Shown one piece after another: positions 51,105 through 59,932 of a stretch of DNA of 64,000 nucleotides (its first letter is position 1; the number at the start of each line of letters is the position of its first letter). A model generated the notes under the pieces. The model was not told where the DNA came from. It was given only the letters and a program-made list of their open reading frames with translations, and did no database searches. This stretch comes from Novosphingobium sp. (GTDB lineage: Bacteria > Pseudomonadota > Alphaproteobacteria > Sphingomonadales > Sphingomonadaceae): assembly GCF_030699305.1 (NCBI RefSeq), contig NZ_JAUYNB010000038.1:224173-288172 (forward strand). The letters run 5' to 3'. The translations under genes and the position numbers were made by a program.

Positions 51105-51434
51105 CTAGGTGGTTGCGACCGTCACGCGCAGGCCATCAAGTTCGGAAGAGAGCCTGATCTGGCAGGAAAGGCGGCTTCGTCCCGGTTCGAAGTTCTGAAC
51201 CATAAGATCCAATGTATCGGTCTCAATATCATTGGGCGGGCCGACCCTTTTGGTCCATTCGGGGGGCACATAGACATGACAAGTGCCGCAATCGCAGGCA
51301 CCGCCACAGTCCGCGAGGATACCATCGACACCGACGGAACGTCCGGCTTCCATTAATGTGCCGGTTGCGGGAATTCCTGCGAGCAGGCGTTCGCTCCCAT
51401 CCTTCTGGACAAACGTGACCGAGATGATGCTCAT
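51105..51434 (-). CDS. [2Fe-2S] ferredoxin, adrenodoxin/putidaredoxin type
   Basis: A 109-residue ferredoxin with cluster ligands Cys43, Cys49, Cys52 and Cys91 (C-x5-C-x2-C ... C). An additional Cys47 lies in the loop. The tail RLSCQIRLSSELDGLRVTV is typical. It serves the P450 encoded next; no ferredoxin reductase is present in the window, so one must come from elsewhere. Confidence 0.93.
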   Translation of the reverse strand: MSIISVTFVQKDGSERLLAGIPATGTLMEAGRSVGVDGILADCGGACDCGTCHVYVPPEWTKRVGPPNDIETDTLDLMVQNFEPGRSRLSCQIRLSSELDGLRVTVATT

Positions 51435-51462
51435 CGCCTGACGCCTTTCGTTGCTAATGGGG

Positions 51463-52311
51463 TCATGAAGATATCTCCTGTATGATCCTTGCACGCGCTT
51501 GGGCGACTTCGATGAAGCGATTGATGGGATCCCCGGTCGATGCCCCGCCATCAACGACAAGCTCTTGCCCTGTAATCTGTGCCGACATGTCGCTCGCCAG
51601 GTAGAGTGCCGCGTTGGCGATATCGAGTGGTTTACCCCAACGTTTGAGCGGCTGCGCCGCGAGACGCAGCGGGCGAACCACCTCGTGAATCTTGCGGATC
51701 ATCTCATCCGACATCCCCTTGCCCGGAAACGCCGACATTTCGGTTTCGATGTTGCCAGGGGAAATGCAGTTCACGCGAATGCCGTACTCGGCCAGATCGA
51801 TCGCAGTGCATTTGGTGAAATGGATCACTGCCGCCTTCGATGCACGGTATGTCAGGATGCCGCAGCCGGCCTGCGAACCCCCGATCGACGCGGCATTGAT
51901 GATCGAACCGCCACCATGGTCCTTCATGTGCCGCGCTGCTCGCTGCGTGCCCAGCATGACACCCAGCAGGTTCACGTTGATCACCTTCTGGAAATCAGAA
52001 AGGTCATCGTCCACGAAGCGTGGGAATATCGCCTGTGACACGCCGGCATTGTTGAACATGACATCGAGTCCGTCGAACTCACTGACCGCAAAATCGATGA
52101 GCGCCTGGACCTGGTCCGCCTCGGCAACATTCGTGGCGAGGAAACGTGCGGCACCGCCAAGCTGCGCTGCTAGCGCTTCACCCCGTTCGCAGTCCATGTC
52201 TGCAATGACAACCCTGGCACCTTCGGCGGCAAAACGTTCAACCGCGGCCTTGCCCAGACCATTGGCACCTCCGGTTACAATTGCGACCTTGCCGGCCAGC
52301 AGTTGCTCCAT
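51463..52311 (-). CDS. Short-chain dehydrogenase/reductase
   Basis: A 282-residue classical SDR: AIVTGGANGLGKA cofactor loop, DMDCERG (Asp for NAD preference) near 38, NNAGV near 88 and the catalytic NAASIGGSQAGCGILTYRASK near 140-160. It probably oxidises the alcohol made by the P450 or a ring alcohol. GAGGAGGA precedes the ATG at 52311. Confidence 0.9.
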   Translation of the reverse strand: MEQLLAGKVAIVTGGANGLGKAAVERFAAEGARVVIADMDCERGEALAAQLGGAARFLATNVAEADQVQALIDFAVSEFDGLDVMFNNAGVSQAIFPRFVDDDLSDFQKVINVNLLGVMLGTQRAARHMKDHGGGSIINAASIGGSQAGCGILTYRASKAAVIHFTKCTAIDLAEYGIRVNCISPGNIETEMSAFPGKGMSDEMIRKIHEVVRPLRLAAQPLKRWGKPLDIANAALYLASDMSAQITGQELVVDGGASTGDPINRFIEVAQARARIIQEISS

Positions 52312-52386
52312 ACATTCCTCCTCAATCACCAGAAAACCCGGTTAAACGCTGACAGGTGACCGCTGACGTTCGCGCGAACACAAGGA

Positions 52387-53595
52387 TCAGCATGTGATCC
52401 CGTCCGCTTTGAGCTTCGCCTGAGCGTCAGCCGAAAGTCCCAGGATGTCTCCCAAGACATAGCCGGTATCAGCCCCGAGCCAGGGAGCGTCATCGCAGAT
52501 TTCCGCAGCACGTGAAATTTTCGCTCCCGGCCCGACAATCGGTCGGCTCGCACCATCGGACTGTGCCGCCTCGGGAAAGAAGCCACGCTCCCAGAGCAGC
52601 GGATCCGCGATCAGGTCCATCGAATTGCAGCTCTTGCCCGCAGCGATGCCTCGGGCCTGAAGTTCGCTGACCAAATCGGTTGCCGCACGGGTGGCAACCC
52701 ACCCGGACACGATCCGGTCGAGTTCGACTTCGTTGGCTTTGCGTCCGGTCAGGGTATTGAAGCGCGCATCCGTCGAAAGCCCAGATTGGCCGATCACATC
52801 AGCAAGCGCCTCCCATGCCGCATCACTGGACACCGCAATGCTGATCCAGTCCCCGTCCTTGCAGCGATAGGTGCTGTGCGGCGCCATCTCGGCGTGCCGT
52901 GTGCCATCGCAACCATGTTCGATGCCATTCAGGGTGAAGTCCATCATCGTATCGGCAACCATGGTGGTCATGCATTCGACTGCGGAAACATCGACGAACT
53001 GCCCGACACCCGTCCGGCGAGCATGCAGCAGGGCCACAAGCCCGGCGAAGGCAGCTGCCGTACCGTAAGTGGAATCGGCATAGCGCATGTTCATTCCGGT
53101 CGGGGGCTTCCCGGCGCTGCCAACGAGCGAGCTTAACCCGCCGATGGCGCAGAAACACGGTGCATAGCCAGTCTGGCTGGCGAGTGGGCCATCGTTGCCA
53201 TACATCCCCATGGTAATCTGGACTATCCGCGGGTTGACCGCCCTGACCACGTCCCACCCCAAACCCAGCCGCTCCATCGCGCCCGGGCGGAGGTTGTCGA
53301 CCAAGATGTCGCAATGCCGCAGCAGGTCGAGCACAAGTTCAACGCCTGCGCGCTGCTTGATGTCGATCTGCGCACTCAGCTTTTGCGGGTTGACGGACAT
53401 GAACCCGCGCGCCTTGTTGATATCGCCAGTCAAGGTATCGAAACGGGTGAAGTCGAGTGACCCCTTGGTTTCGACCTTGATCACTTCCGCCCCCATAAAG
53501 GCGAAGTGCTTGCCGGTTTCCGGGCCAGCCCAGATCTTTGAAAGTTCGACCACACGCACGCCTGCGAGAGGGCCACCGCGCTGTAACTTAGCCAT
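52387..53595 (-). CDS. CoA transferase family III, catalytic subunit candidate
   Basis: A 402-residue CaiB/BaiF-type CoA transferase with the catalytic Asp174 in RYADSTYGTAAAFAGLVAL. N-terminal VRVVELSKIWAGPETGKHFAFMGA and DILVDNLRPGAMERLGLG are family-typical. Its start follows the preceding CoA transferase stop by 2 bp. Since the neighbour lacks the Asp, the two could form a heteromer in which this chain is active. Confidence 0.88.
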   Translation of the reverse strand: MAKLQRGGPLAGVRVVELSKIWAGPETGKHFAFMGAEVIKVETKGSLDFTRFDTLTGDINKARGFMSVNPQKLSAQIDIKQRAGVELVLDLLRHCDILVDNLRPGAMERLGLGWDVVRAVNPRIVQITMGMYGNDGPLASQTGYAPCFCAIGGLSSLVGSAGKPPTGMNMRYADSTYGTAAAFAGLVALLHARRTGVGQFVDVSAVECMTTMVADTMMDFTLNGIEHGCDGTRHAEMAPHSTYRCKDGDWISIAVSSDAAWEALADVIGQSGLSTDARFNTLTGRKANEVELDRIVSGWVATRAATDLVSELQARGIAAGKSCNSMDLIADPLLWERGFFPEAAQSDGASRPIVGPGAKISRAAEICDDAPWLGADTGYVLGDILGLSADAQAKLKADGITC

Positions 53596-53597
53596 AT

Positions 53598-54797
53598 TCA
53601 GTCCCTCCCCTTGCCCGTGCGGATGCCTTCAGACAATTGCGACAGCACCTCTTCACTGTCCTTACCCAGCAAGGGCGCAGACGTGACGACCCTGGCCGGA
53701 GTTTCGCTCATCCTGTAGGGGACCGATGGGTATTTTACCGTGCCGAGGACCGGATGCGTAACATCCACGAAGTATTTCCGATGCTGGTACTGCGGCGAAG
53801 CCACGACTTCGCTCGGCGTATTCACCGGTACAAGCGTTATGCCGAGCGCCTGCGCTTCATGGGCTGCGTCGACCTTGTTCCGCGACTTTAGCCATTCGCA
53901 CAGATCGCGGCGGGTCAGCGCAATGCGCTCGGGTGTCAGCCCTTTCATCAACCAGTCGGGCGGCAGATCATGCGTCCATTCTGGATCACCTATCATCTTC
54001 CTGTAGGCGGCCCATTGATCAGGTGTCGCCATGAAGACGTAGATGAAACCATCCTTGCAGGGAAATATCCCGCCGGGACCGTGCATGTCGAAGCCACCGC
54101 GCCAATCGGTGACATCCATTTCGCCAGCGACGAACTGCGCTACAACATAGTCGGCCCGCGAAACCATGACTTCGTGCATCGACACGTCGATGAAGCGTCC
54201 GCGACTGTCACTTTCCCTGTCGAAAAGACTGGCCACGACATACATGGCCGCTTCCTGCCCTGCTTCATAGTTGCAGAAGAAGCGCCCGGGTCCCTTGAGC
54301 GGCGGTATGTCCTCATGGCCTGCCCCCGGGGTGTGAAATCCCCAGCCACTGGTGTGGAAGACCGTCAGATCTTCGGCGTACTTGCGCTCGTCCGGCGGGT
54401 TCTGCCCATAGGCAGTAATCGAGCAGAGCACGAGTCCCGGTCTGACTGATTCCAGCGATTCAGGATCAAGACCAATGCCGGCAAGCCAGCCCGAGGAGTG
54501 ATCATCAATCACAACATCGACCTTGTCGAGGAGCAGCGCGAGCGTTTCGACACCCGTTTCTGCCTCAAGGTCGAGCACGATCGAACGCTTGTTCGTGTTG
54601 AGATAGGCAAAGAGGCCACTGCGCTCGTTCGCATCATTACCCGACCCGAAGGGCCCCAGATGACGTGTCGGACTACCGCTTCCCGGGCGTTCGATCTTGA
54701 TCACCTCCGCACCGAAATCGGCCAGAAGCTTGCCGCAATATTCGCCGGCAACCCCCTCAGAGAGTTCAAGTATCTTATAGCTACTCAAGGCTGACAC
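53598..54797 (-). CDS. CoA transferase family III, catalytic Asp replaced by Asn
   Basis: A 399-residue CaiB/BaiF-fold protein: ILELSEGVAGEYCGKLLADF, then AYLNTNKRSIVLDLEAE. At the catalytic position the sequence is FFCNYEAGQEAAMYVVASL: Asn176 stands where the family has Asp (compare ADNITG in 14208-15347 and ADSTYG in 52387-53595). The codon is AAC. It cannot form the aspartyl-CoA intermediate and is probably a structural or binding subunit. GTG start with AGAGG upstream. Confidence 0.85.
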   Translation of the reverse strand: MSALSSYKILELSEGVAGEYCGKLLADFGAEVIKIERPGSGSPTRHLGPFGSGNDANERSGLFAYLNTNKRSIVLDLEAETGVETLALLLDKVDVVIDDHSSGWLAGIGLDPESLESVRPGLVLCSITAYGQNPPDERKYAEDLTVFHTSGWGFHTPGAGHEDIPPLKGPGRFFCNYEAGQEAAMYVVASLFDRESDSRGRFIDVSMHEVMVSRADYVVAQFVAGEMDVTDWRGGFDMHGPGGIFPCKDGFIYVFMATPDQWAAYRKMIGDPEWTHDLPPDWLMKGLTPERIALTRRDLCEWLKSRNKVDAAHEAQALGITLVPVNTPSEVVASPQYQHRKYFVDVTHPVLGTVKYPSVPYRMSETPARVVTSAPLLGKDSEEVLSQLSEGIRTGKGRD

Positions 54798-54965
54798 AGA
54801 AAAACCTCTACTGTTACGTCGTTAAACCAACACCGGCCGGAGGCCGTCAGTCGCACCGGGATCTGCGGTACGATGGCATCTGACCGTGTTTTTGTTTCGA
54901 CTGAATTTGCATTTTGATCGACCTGTTTGCCCCTCCATCCCGATTGGAGACGAGAGACGTTCACA

Positions 54966-55916
54966 TCATTTCGCTTTCCGTCCCGAAGCGCTCAGCCGCC
55001 ATTCTGGTGGAATCTTCGCTTCGCCGCTCTTGACCGCCTTGGCCAGGTCACCCTTCATCGAATCAAGCGAAAGCGTCTGGTCTCCGGCATCGGGCTTTGC
55101 AAAATGCCCCAGAGTCTCGAAGATGGATGTGAGCGTGCTGCCCATATATTCGCCGCGCTGCTGCTTATATATTTCAATGAAGGTCTTCTGCATGACAATG
55201 CGATCGGTTGATCCATTGTGCGCGCAGGCCATGGCGTATTTTTCAACCTCTGCTTCCAGTTCCTCCCTGGGAACGATGCGGTTGATAAAGCCGCATTCGC
55301 GCATTTCGGCTGCGGTAAAGGGGCGGCCAGTGAAAAGCATCTCCTCGAACTGCCTGAGGCCCATGGTTTCAATCCAGGTCCACATGCGAGGCCCCCAGCC
55401 CATGTAGCGAAACGCGGCATGACCGAAGAGCGCATCGTCCGAGGCAATAACCAGGTCAGCATCGGCGGCCTGATAGAAGTGCCAACCGTAGCAATAGCCC
55501 TTGACCTCGACGATGCTGATCTTCTTGAACTCCTGTAGACTTCGGCTTCCCCCCCGCGAGCTGGCGTAGAGAGAATTGACGTGGAAAAGATTGCTGAAGC
55601 TATCGGCGGGCGGATACTTGACGCCCGACTGCTGATCGATGCCAAATTCAAAGAGCGGGTCGTTCTGGAGCTTCTGAAGCATTTCGGGAAGATCCGCGCC
55701 CGTGCCGAGATGCTCACCGACGCCCCGGATGACGATAACCTTAACCTCGTCATCGACATTGGCCATATGCAGGAGTTCGGCAAAACGCATGCGCATTGCC
55801 GTATCGGGCGCGTTCATCTTTTCCGGCCGGTTCAAAGTCAGATAGGCGACCTTGTTCTCGACATCCTTTTGATAGGTAAGCATTTCATCAGTCTTGCGCG
55901 CTTGATCGCCTGACAT
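54966..55916 (-). CDS. Crotonase-fold protein lacking the two catalytic Glu
   Basis: A 316-residue crotonase (enoyl-CoA hydratase/isomerase) fold protein: YLTLNRPEKMNAPDTAMRMR and the oxyanion region GEHLGTGADLPEM near residue 68. In the hydratase motif the equivalents of the two active Glu are absent: GYCYGWHFYQAADADLVIA near 140 and LFGHAAFRYMGWGPRMW near 163, where FGxPE would be expected. It is therefore not a standard hydratase; isomerase or C-C hydrolase (6-oxocamphor-hydrolase-like) chemistry is possible. It is the first gene of the six-gene operon reaching the P450. AAGGGA precedes the start at 55916. Confidence 0.83.
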   Translation of the reverse strand: MSGDQARKTDEMLTYQKDVENKVAYLTLNRPEKMNAPDTAMRMRFAELLHMANVDDEVKVIVIRGVGEHLGTGADLPEMLQKLQNDPLFEFGIDQQSGVKYPPADSFSNLFHVNSLYASSRGGSRSLQEFKKISIVEVKGYCYGWHFYQAADADLVIASDDALFGHAAFRYMGWGPRMWTWIETMGLRQFEEMLFTGRPFTAAEMRECGFINRIVPREELEAEVEKYAMACAHNGSTDRIVMQKTFIEIYKQQRGEYMGSTLTSIFETLGHFAKPDAGDQTLSLDSMKGDLAKAVKSGEAKIPPEWRLSASGRKAK

Positions 55917-56034
55917 CGCGTAGTTCCCTTTTCTGTATTCGCGCCGCGTTTCTCGCGGCAACGTCGTCGTTAACGGCGCTCTGCCGGAGCGAGATCGAGT
56001 GCGACATCGCCGATCATGTCATCCTGCCAACCGA

Positions 56035-56235
56035 TCATCTTGCAACCATCGGCTTTACTTGTGCTTCCCGGACCCGCGGGTTGATTGCCCGCACCCCATA
56101 AGCACCCGCCGCAGCAAGCGGATCAAGCCCATCTCGCAATGGGGCAATCATTCCATCGCGATCGGCATCTGGCAGCCAATCAGCCAACTCGTCGTGGGGC
56201 GCTTGATGCATCTGACAATCCTCAATGCGATTCAT
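56035..56235 (-). CDS. Hypothetical short frame, 66 residues
   Basis: MNRIEDCQMHQAPHDELADW to ...REAQVKPMVAR. No family is recognised and there is no good ribosome site, but a CATACTAG motif like that of the formate dehydrogenase promoter lies about 40 bp upstream. It may be a fragment of a larger gene, since another frame continues as an acidic peptide. Low support. Confidence 0.25.
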   Translation of the reverse strand: MNRIEDCQMHQAPHDELADWLPDADRDGMIAPLRDGLDPLAAAGAYGVRAINPRVREAQVKPMVAR

Positions 56236-56456
56236 TTTATACCAGCTACCATCGCTTGAATCTAGCCTCCTAGTATGCTAGCACCCTGTCGGGCGTTGGG
56301 CAACAGGCGGGTGGCAATGAAGTCCACGATGCAGCGGGGCCGGTAACGGGAGGGCATTCAAGTGAGGGGGCGGGGCGTTTTGGTTTCGGATTTGACCGGA
56401 GAAATCGGACTCAGTGGCAGAGGTCAACGCCCGATCGCTATCGGGAGGCCCTTGGT

Positions 56457-57050
56457 TTGACCGCTGGCACTGAGGATCCGGGATCTGGATCGGCCTGCTT
56501 GGCTGAGTGCCTCGGCATCGAGGGCGGCCACAATCCTTCCCTCTATGTCTTTGGGGCTGCCGTGGCGACGCGGACAAGAAGATTGCGTATTTCGTCTGGC
56601 GTGGCTGTGGCCCCTTTCGATCACCCAGTGCGTGTCGCCGAAGGTCTGGCGGTGCCGAGCAATATCTCAAACGGGCGCGTCGGTTTCGTACAGGAGCTCA
56701 GCTGCTTGCCTCGGAGAGCCGGAGCATATGGTTTTGCGCCAGGCCACCGAGGAAGAATGGCCGACAAGCTACTGGCAATCGGCTGCTGTCTCCGGGCGGG
56801 CGAAGCCGTCGATTTTTCTGTTGAATTCTGTACTATTTCCGGCGCACGCCGCGGTTTTGATCCGACTATCTTGAAGAAATGTGCGCCTGCGATCGCGCTT
56901 TCGACGCGGCGGGGATTTTCTGTAGGGACGGGGCCAACACGTGGATCATGGTCAGTGAGGAGCCGGAGCGGACTCTCAATCAGGGCGCGCTCAAGGTTTT
57001 CCCACCCGATCAGGCGGCCGCCCATATCTGCAAGCAGATTGATCCGGCCC
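56457..57050 (+). pseudogene. Decayed LLM-class flavin oxidoreductase
   Basis: Pieces in successive frames match a luciferase-like oxidoreductase: frame 1 SLYVFGAAVATRTRRLRISS followed by GVAVAPFDHPVRVAEGLAV and SNISNGRVGF; frame 3 GEPEHMVLRQATEEEW; later DGANTWIMVSEEPERTLNQG. At least three frameshifts separate them. The rest of the stretch 55917-57183 has no other supported gene. The relic resembles the LLM gene at 44998 in family only. Confidence 0.65.
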
Positions 57051-57183
57051 CACGGCGAGAAATTTTGCAGGCAGTTGCCAGCGGGCTATCCATCAGCCTC
57101 TCACAGCAGCGCATGCAGAACCCTTGGCCAATCAAGTTATGCCAGCCTTTCAGTGAATTGACCCAACATAATCGGGAACAACC

Positions 57184-57747
57184 ATGCCCCAAACCACACC
57201 TCGCATCGCCCCATTGCCGCTCGATCAGGTTCCTGATGAAACCATGGCGCTCTTTGGCGGGAGGGATAATCCCCGCAATCAGCTCAACTTCTTCAAGATC
57301 CTTGTTCAGAATCCCATTCTGCTCAAGAAGTATGAGCCGTTTGCCATGCGCCTTGGTCGCGAACCGTCGATCCCTTTGCGTGATAAAGAAGTGCTGATTC
57401 TGCGCACGTCAACTTTGTGCGGCGAAACCTACGAGTTAGCGCATCACCTATTCATTGCGCGCCAGGCTGGCATGACGAATGAAGAGATCGAGGCAGCGAA
57501 GCAAGGTAGCAACGATTTGCCTCCATTTGAACGGGCCCTGGTCAAGGCCGCCGAAGAGCTAGTGCGAGACCACTGCATCGCTGACGACACTTGGACGGTT
57601 TTGGCTGCGCGCTATACCAATAGCCAACTGATTGAACTCGTCTTCATGGTGGCAAACTACACACTTCTGGCGATGATCAACAATAGTCTTGGCATCTATC
57701 CCGAGGACGAAGTGGAGCACGCTTGGAAACCGACCAACCCGGATTGA
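57184..57747 (+). CDS. Carboxymuconolactone decarboxylase family protein
   Basis: A 187-residue AhpD/CMD-fold protein: RLGREPSIPLRDKEVLILRT near residue 55, then LCGETYELAHHLFIARQAGMTNEEIEA. The AhpD-type CxxC is missing; only one Cys (STLCGETYE) is in that position followed by Glu and a downstream His pair, as in gamma-carboxymuconolactone decarboxylase. Role in this locus unknown; it may be a lactone decarboxylase/isomerase or an oxidative-stress protein. No clear ribosome site. Confidence 0.82.
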   Translation: MPQTTPRIAPLPLDQVPDETMALFGGRDNPRNQLNFFKILVQNPILLKKYEPFAMRLGREPSIPLRDKEVLILRTSTLCGETYELAHHLFIARQAGMTNEEIEAAKQGSNDLPPFERALVKAAEELVRDHCIADDTWTVLAARYTNSQLIELVFMVANYTLLAMINNSLGIYPEDEVEHAWKPTNPD

Positions 57748-57832
57748 TCCGGTCCGACTCGTGGCTTTGACCGAGAGCGGGCGGGGCAGGGTCGGAAAGC
57801 CAATTCGGTCTCCGACATGTCCTATGCACCGA

Positions 57833-57872
57833 TTGACACATCCTTAGTGGCATACTAGTATTCCACTAAGGA
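57833..57872 (+). promoter_or_regulatory. Strong promoter overlapped by a 32-bp palindrome
   Basis: TTGACA (57833-57838), a 17-bp spacer and TAGTAT (57856-57861) make a near-consensus sigma-70 promoter for the formate dehydrogenase operon. Positions 57841-57872 form a palindrome with TCCTTAGTGG/CCACTAAGGA arms and an ATACTAGTAT centre, with one mismatched pair. The palindrome covers the spacer and the -10 box, the expected place for a repressor. Confidence 0.75.
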
Positions 57873-57923
57873 TGGCATCGACCTACAAGCGAAGCTCTTA
57901 ACGTCAACCATAAGAGATTCAAC

Positions 57924-58397
57924 GTGAGCTCGCCCATGGAACGCCAATCTGAACCCGCCATCCGAATTGTGGTCGATCTTCAGCGCAAGGTGTTGGAGAT
58001 CATCGCTGTTCGGCTGGGCGAGGAAGCGCCGCTGCTCCCGATTCTGCACGATGTGCAGGCCGCGTTTGGCTGTGTTGACGAGGCTGCGCAGACCACGATT
58101 GCCGATGCGCTCAACCTGAGTCGTGCCGAAGTGCATGGGGTGGTGAGCTTCTACCACGATTTCACGTCATCTGCCGATCTGCGCCCGGCGCTGCATTTGT
58201 GCCGTGCGGAGGCGTGTCAGGCGCGCGGCGTGGAGCGCATGGTTGCGGCAGCAGAGGCTGCAGCAGGCCAGCGGGTGGAGTTGAAAACAACCTATTGCCT
58301 CGGACTGTGTTCGGTCGGACCTGCGGCGCGTGTAGGGGACGGGCTCCATGCCCGGCTGGACGAGACTGGGCTGGTGAAGCTGGTGCAATCGCTGTGA
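57924..58397 (+). CDS. fdsG: NAD-dependent formate dehydrogenase gamma subunit
   Basis: A 157-residue NuoE-like subunit with a thioredoxin-fold [2Fe-2S] site, Cys93, Cys98, Cys125 and Cys129 (LCRAEAC, YCLGLC). It passes electrons between the iron-sulfur chain and FMN. GTG 57924 is used; MERQSEPA at 57936 is possible. Its stop overlaps the fdsB start by GTGA. Confidence 0.92.
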   Translation: MSSPMERQSEPAIRIVVDLQRKVLEIIAVRLGEEAPLLPILHDVQAAFGCVDEAAQTTIADALNLSRAEVHGVVSFYHDFTSSADLRPALHLCRAEACQARGVERMVAAAEAAAGQRVELKTTYCLGLCSVGPAARVGDGLHARLDETGLVKLVQSL

Positions 58398-59932
58398 CAG
58401 TTGTGCGCATCTCCGACGATTCCCTGGCAATTGCCTGCGGAGCAGATGCCGTTGCCGAAGCATTTGCCGCTGCAGGCTGCTCGGTTGAGCGTGTCTCAAG
58501 CTGGGGGATGCATTGGCTTGAGCCGCTGGTCGAGATCGGCGGAACGGGCTTTGGTCCCGCTACGCCCGATGATATCGCCGCAATACTTGTTGGCACTTCG
58601 CTCAAAGCCATCGGGAAAATCGCTGATCATCCCTTTATTGCCCTTCAGCAGCGCCTTAGCTTTGCCCGGGCGGGTCTTACCAGGCCTCTCAGCCTGGCCG
58701 ATTATGCCCGAACAGGGGGTTGGGCGGGCCTAAAGCGTGCCCGCGCAATCGGTGCCAACAGGCTCCTGGCCGAAGTCCTTCAATCAGGGCTGCGCGGACG
58801 GGGTGGCGCAGGCTTCCCGGCGGGCACCAAGTGGCAGACCGTCGCCAATGCTCCCGCTTCAACCAAGTACGTCGTCTGCAACGCTGACGAGGGCGATAGC
58901 GGCACCTTTGCCGATCGCATGATGATGGAAGGCGATCCTTTCCAACTGATCGAGGGCATGGCGATTGCTGGGCTCGCTGTCGGCGCAGGGCAGGGCTACA
59001 TCTATGTCCGCAGCGAGTACCCCCGGGCGATTGCCAAGTTACGCGACGCGATTTCATTTGCAACCGAGCACATCGCGCCTTTCCGGATCGAATTGCGTGT
59101 CGGCGCAGGAGCGTATGTCTGCGGCGAGGAGACTTCTCTGCTGAACTCGATCGAGGGCAAACGCGGAGAGGTTCGTGTAAAGCCGCCGCTTCCAGCCTTA
59201 GAGGGGCTGTTTGGTTGCCCCACGGTGGTCAACAATGTCCTTACTCTCGCCGCCATTCCGCACATCCTGGCCGAAGGCGGGGCATCACTCTACGACAGTC
59301 TCGGTATCGAACGTTCCCGAGGAACCATGCCGATCCAGCTGGCTGGAAACATCAGGCACGGCGGTCTCTTTGAGACGGCTTTTGGGATCAGTCTCAGGGA
59401 ACTGATTTACGACATTGGCGGCGGCACCTTTTCCGGCCGACCGGTCAAGGCAGTGCAGGTCGGCGGGCCGCTCGGCTCTTACATTCATCCTAGCCAGTTC
59501 GACCTACCGTTCGGCTATGAGGCCTATTCGCAGGCAGATGCGCTGATCGGCCATGGCGGAGTGGTGGTGTTCGACGATACCGCCGACATGGGCGCAATGG
59601 CCCGCTTTGCGTTCCAGTTTTGCGCGGCCGAAAGCTGCGGCAAATGCACTCCGTGCCGGATCGGTTCCACGCGCGGTGTCGAACTGATTGACCGTATTCG
59701 CGCTCGTCCTTCGACAGCTTCAGGGCGAGTGGGGGCGGTGGAAAGCTTTCCCCAGATGCATAATGCCCGCAAGGTGCCTTCCACGAGGAGCGATGATCTA
59801 ACCTTGCTTGAAGACCTGTGCGAGACCATGCGTGATGCCTCACTCTGTGCGCTGGGTGGCTTCACCCCCTATCCGGTACGCTCCGCGCTGCGGAACTGGC
59901 CCGAAGACTTTGGTCCGGATTTCGCACGATGA
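58394..59932 (+). CDS. fdsB: NAD-dependent formate dehydrogenase beta subunit
   Basis: A 512-residue NuoF-like subunit binding NAD, FMN and a [4Fe-4S] cluster. NAD/FMN motif LRGRGGAGFPAGTKW near residue 135 and VCNADEGDSGTFADR near 160; cluster motif ESCGKCTPCRIG near 415 with a later Cys. An N-terminal thioredoxin-like segment of about 110 residues precedes these, as in FdsB. It reduces NAD with electrons from formate. Confidence 0.93.
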   Translation: MTVVRISDDSLAIACGADAVAEAFAAAGCSVERVSSWGMHWLEPLVEIGGTGFGPATPDDIAAILVGTSLKAIGKIADHPFIALQQRLSFARAGLTRPLSLADYARTGGWAGLKRARAIGANRLLAEVLQSGLRGRGGAGFPAGTKWQTVANAPASTKYVVCNADEGDSGTFADRMMMEGDPFQLIEGMAIAGLAVGAGQGYIYVRSEYPRAIAKLRDAISFATEHIAPFRIELRVGAGAYVCGEETSLLNSIEGKRGEVRVKPPLPALEGLFGCPTVVNNVLTLAAIPHILAEGGASLYDSLGIERSRGTMPIQLAGNIRHGGLFETAFGISLRELIYDIGGGTFSGRPVKAVQVGGPLGSYIHPSQFDLPFGYEAYSQADALIGHGGVVVFDDTADMGAMARFAFQFCAAESCGKCTPCRIGSTRGVELIDRIRARPSTASGRVGAVESFPQMHNARKVPSTRSDDLTLLEDLCETMRDASLCALGGFTPYPVRSALRNWPEDFGPDFAR

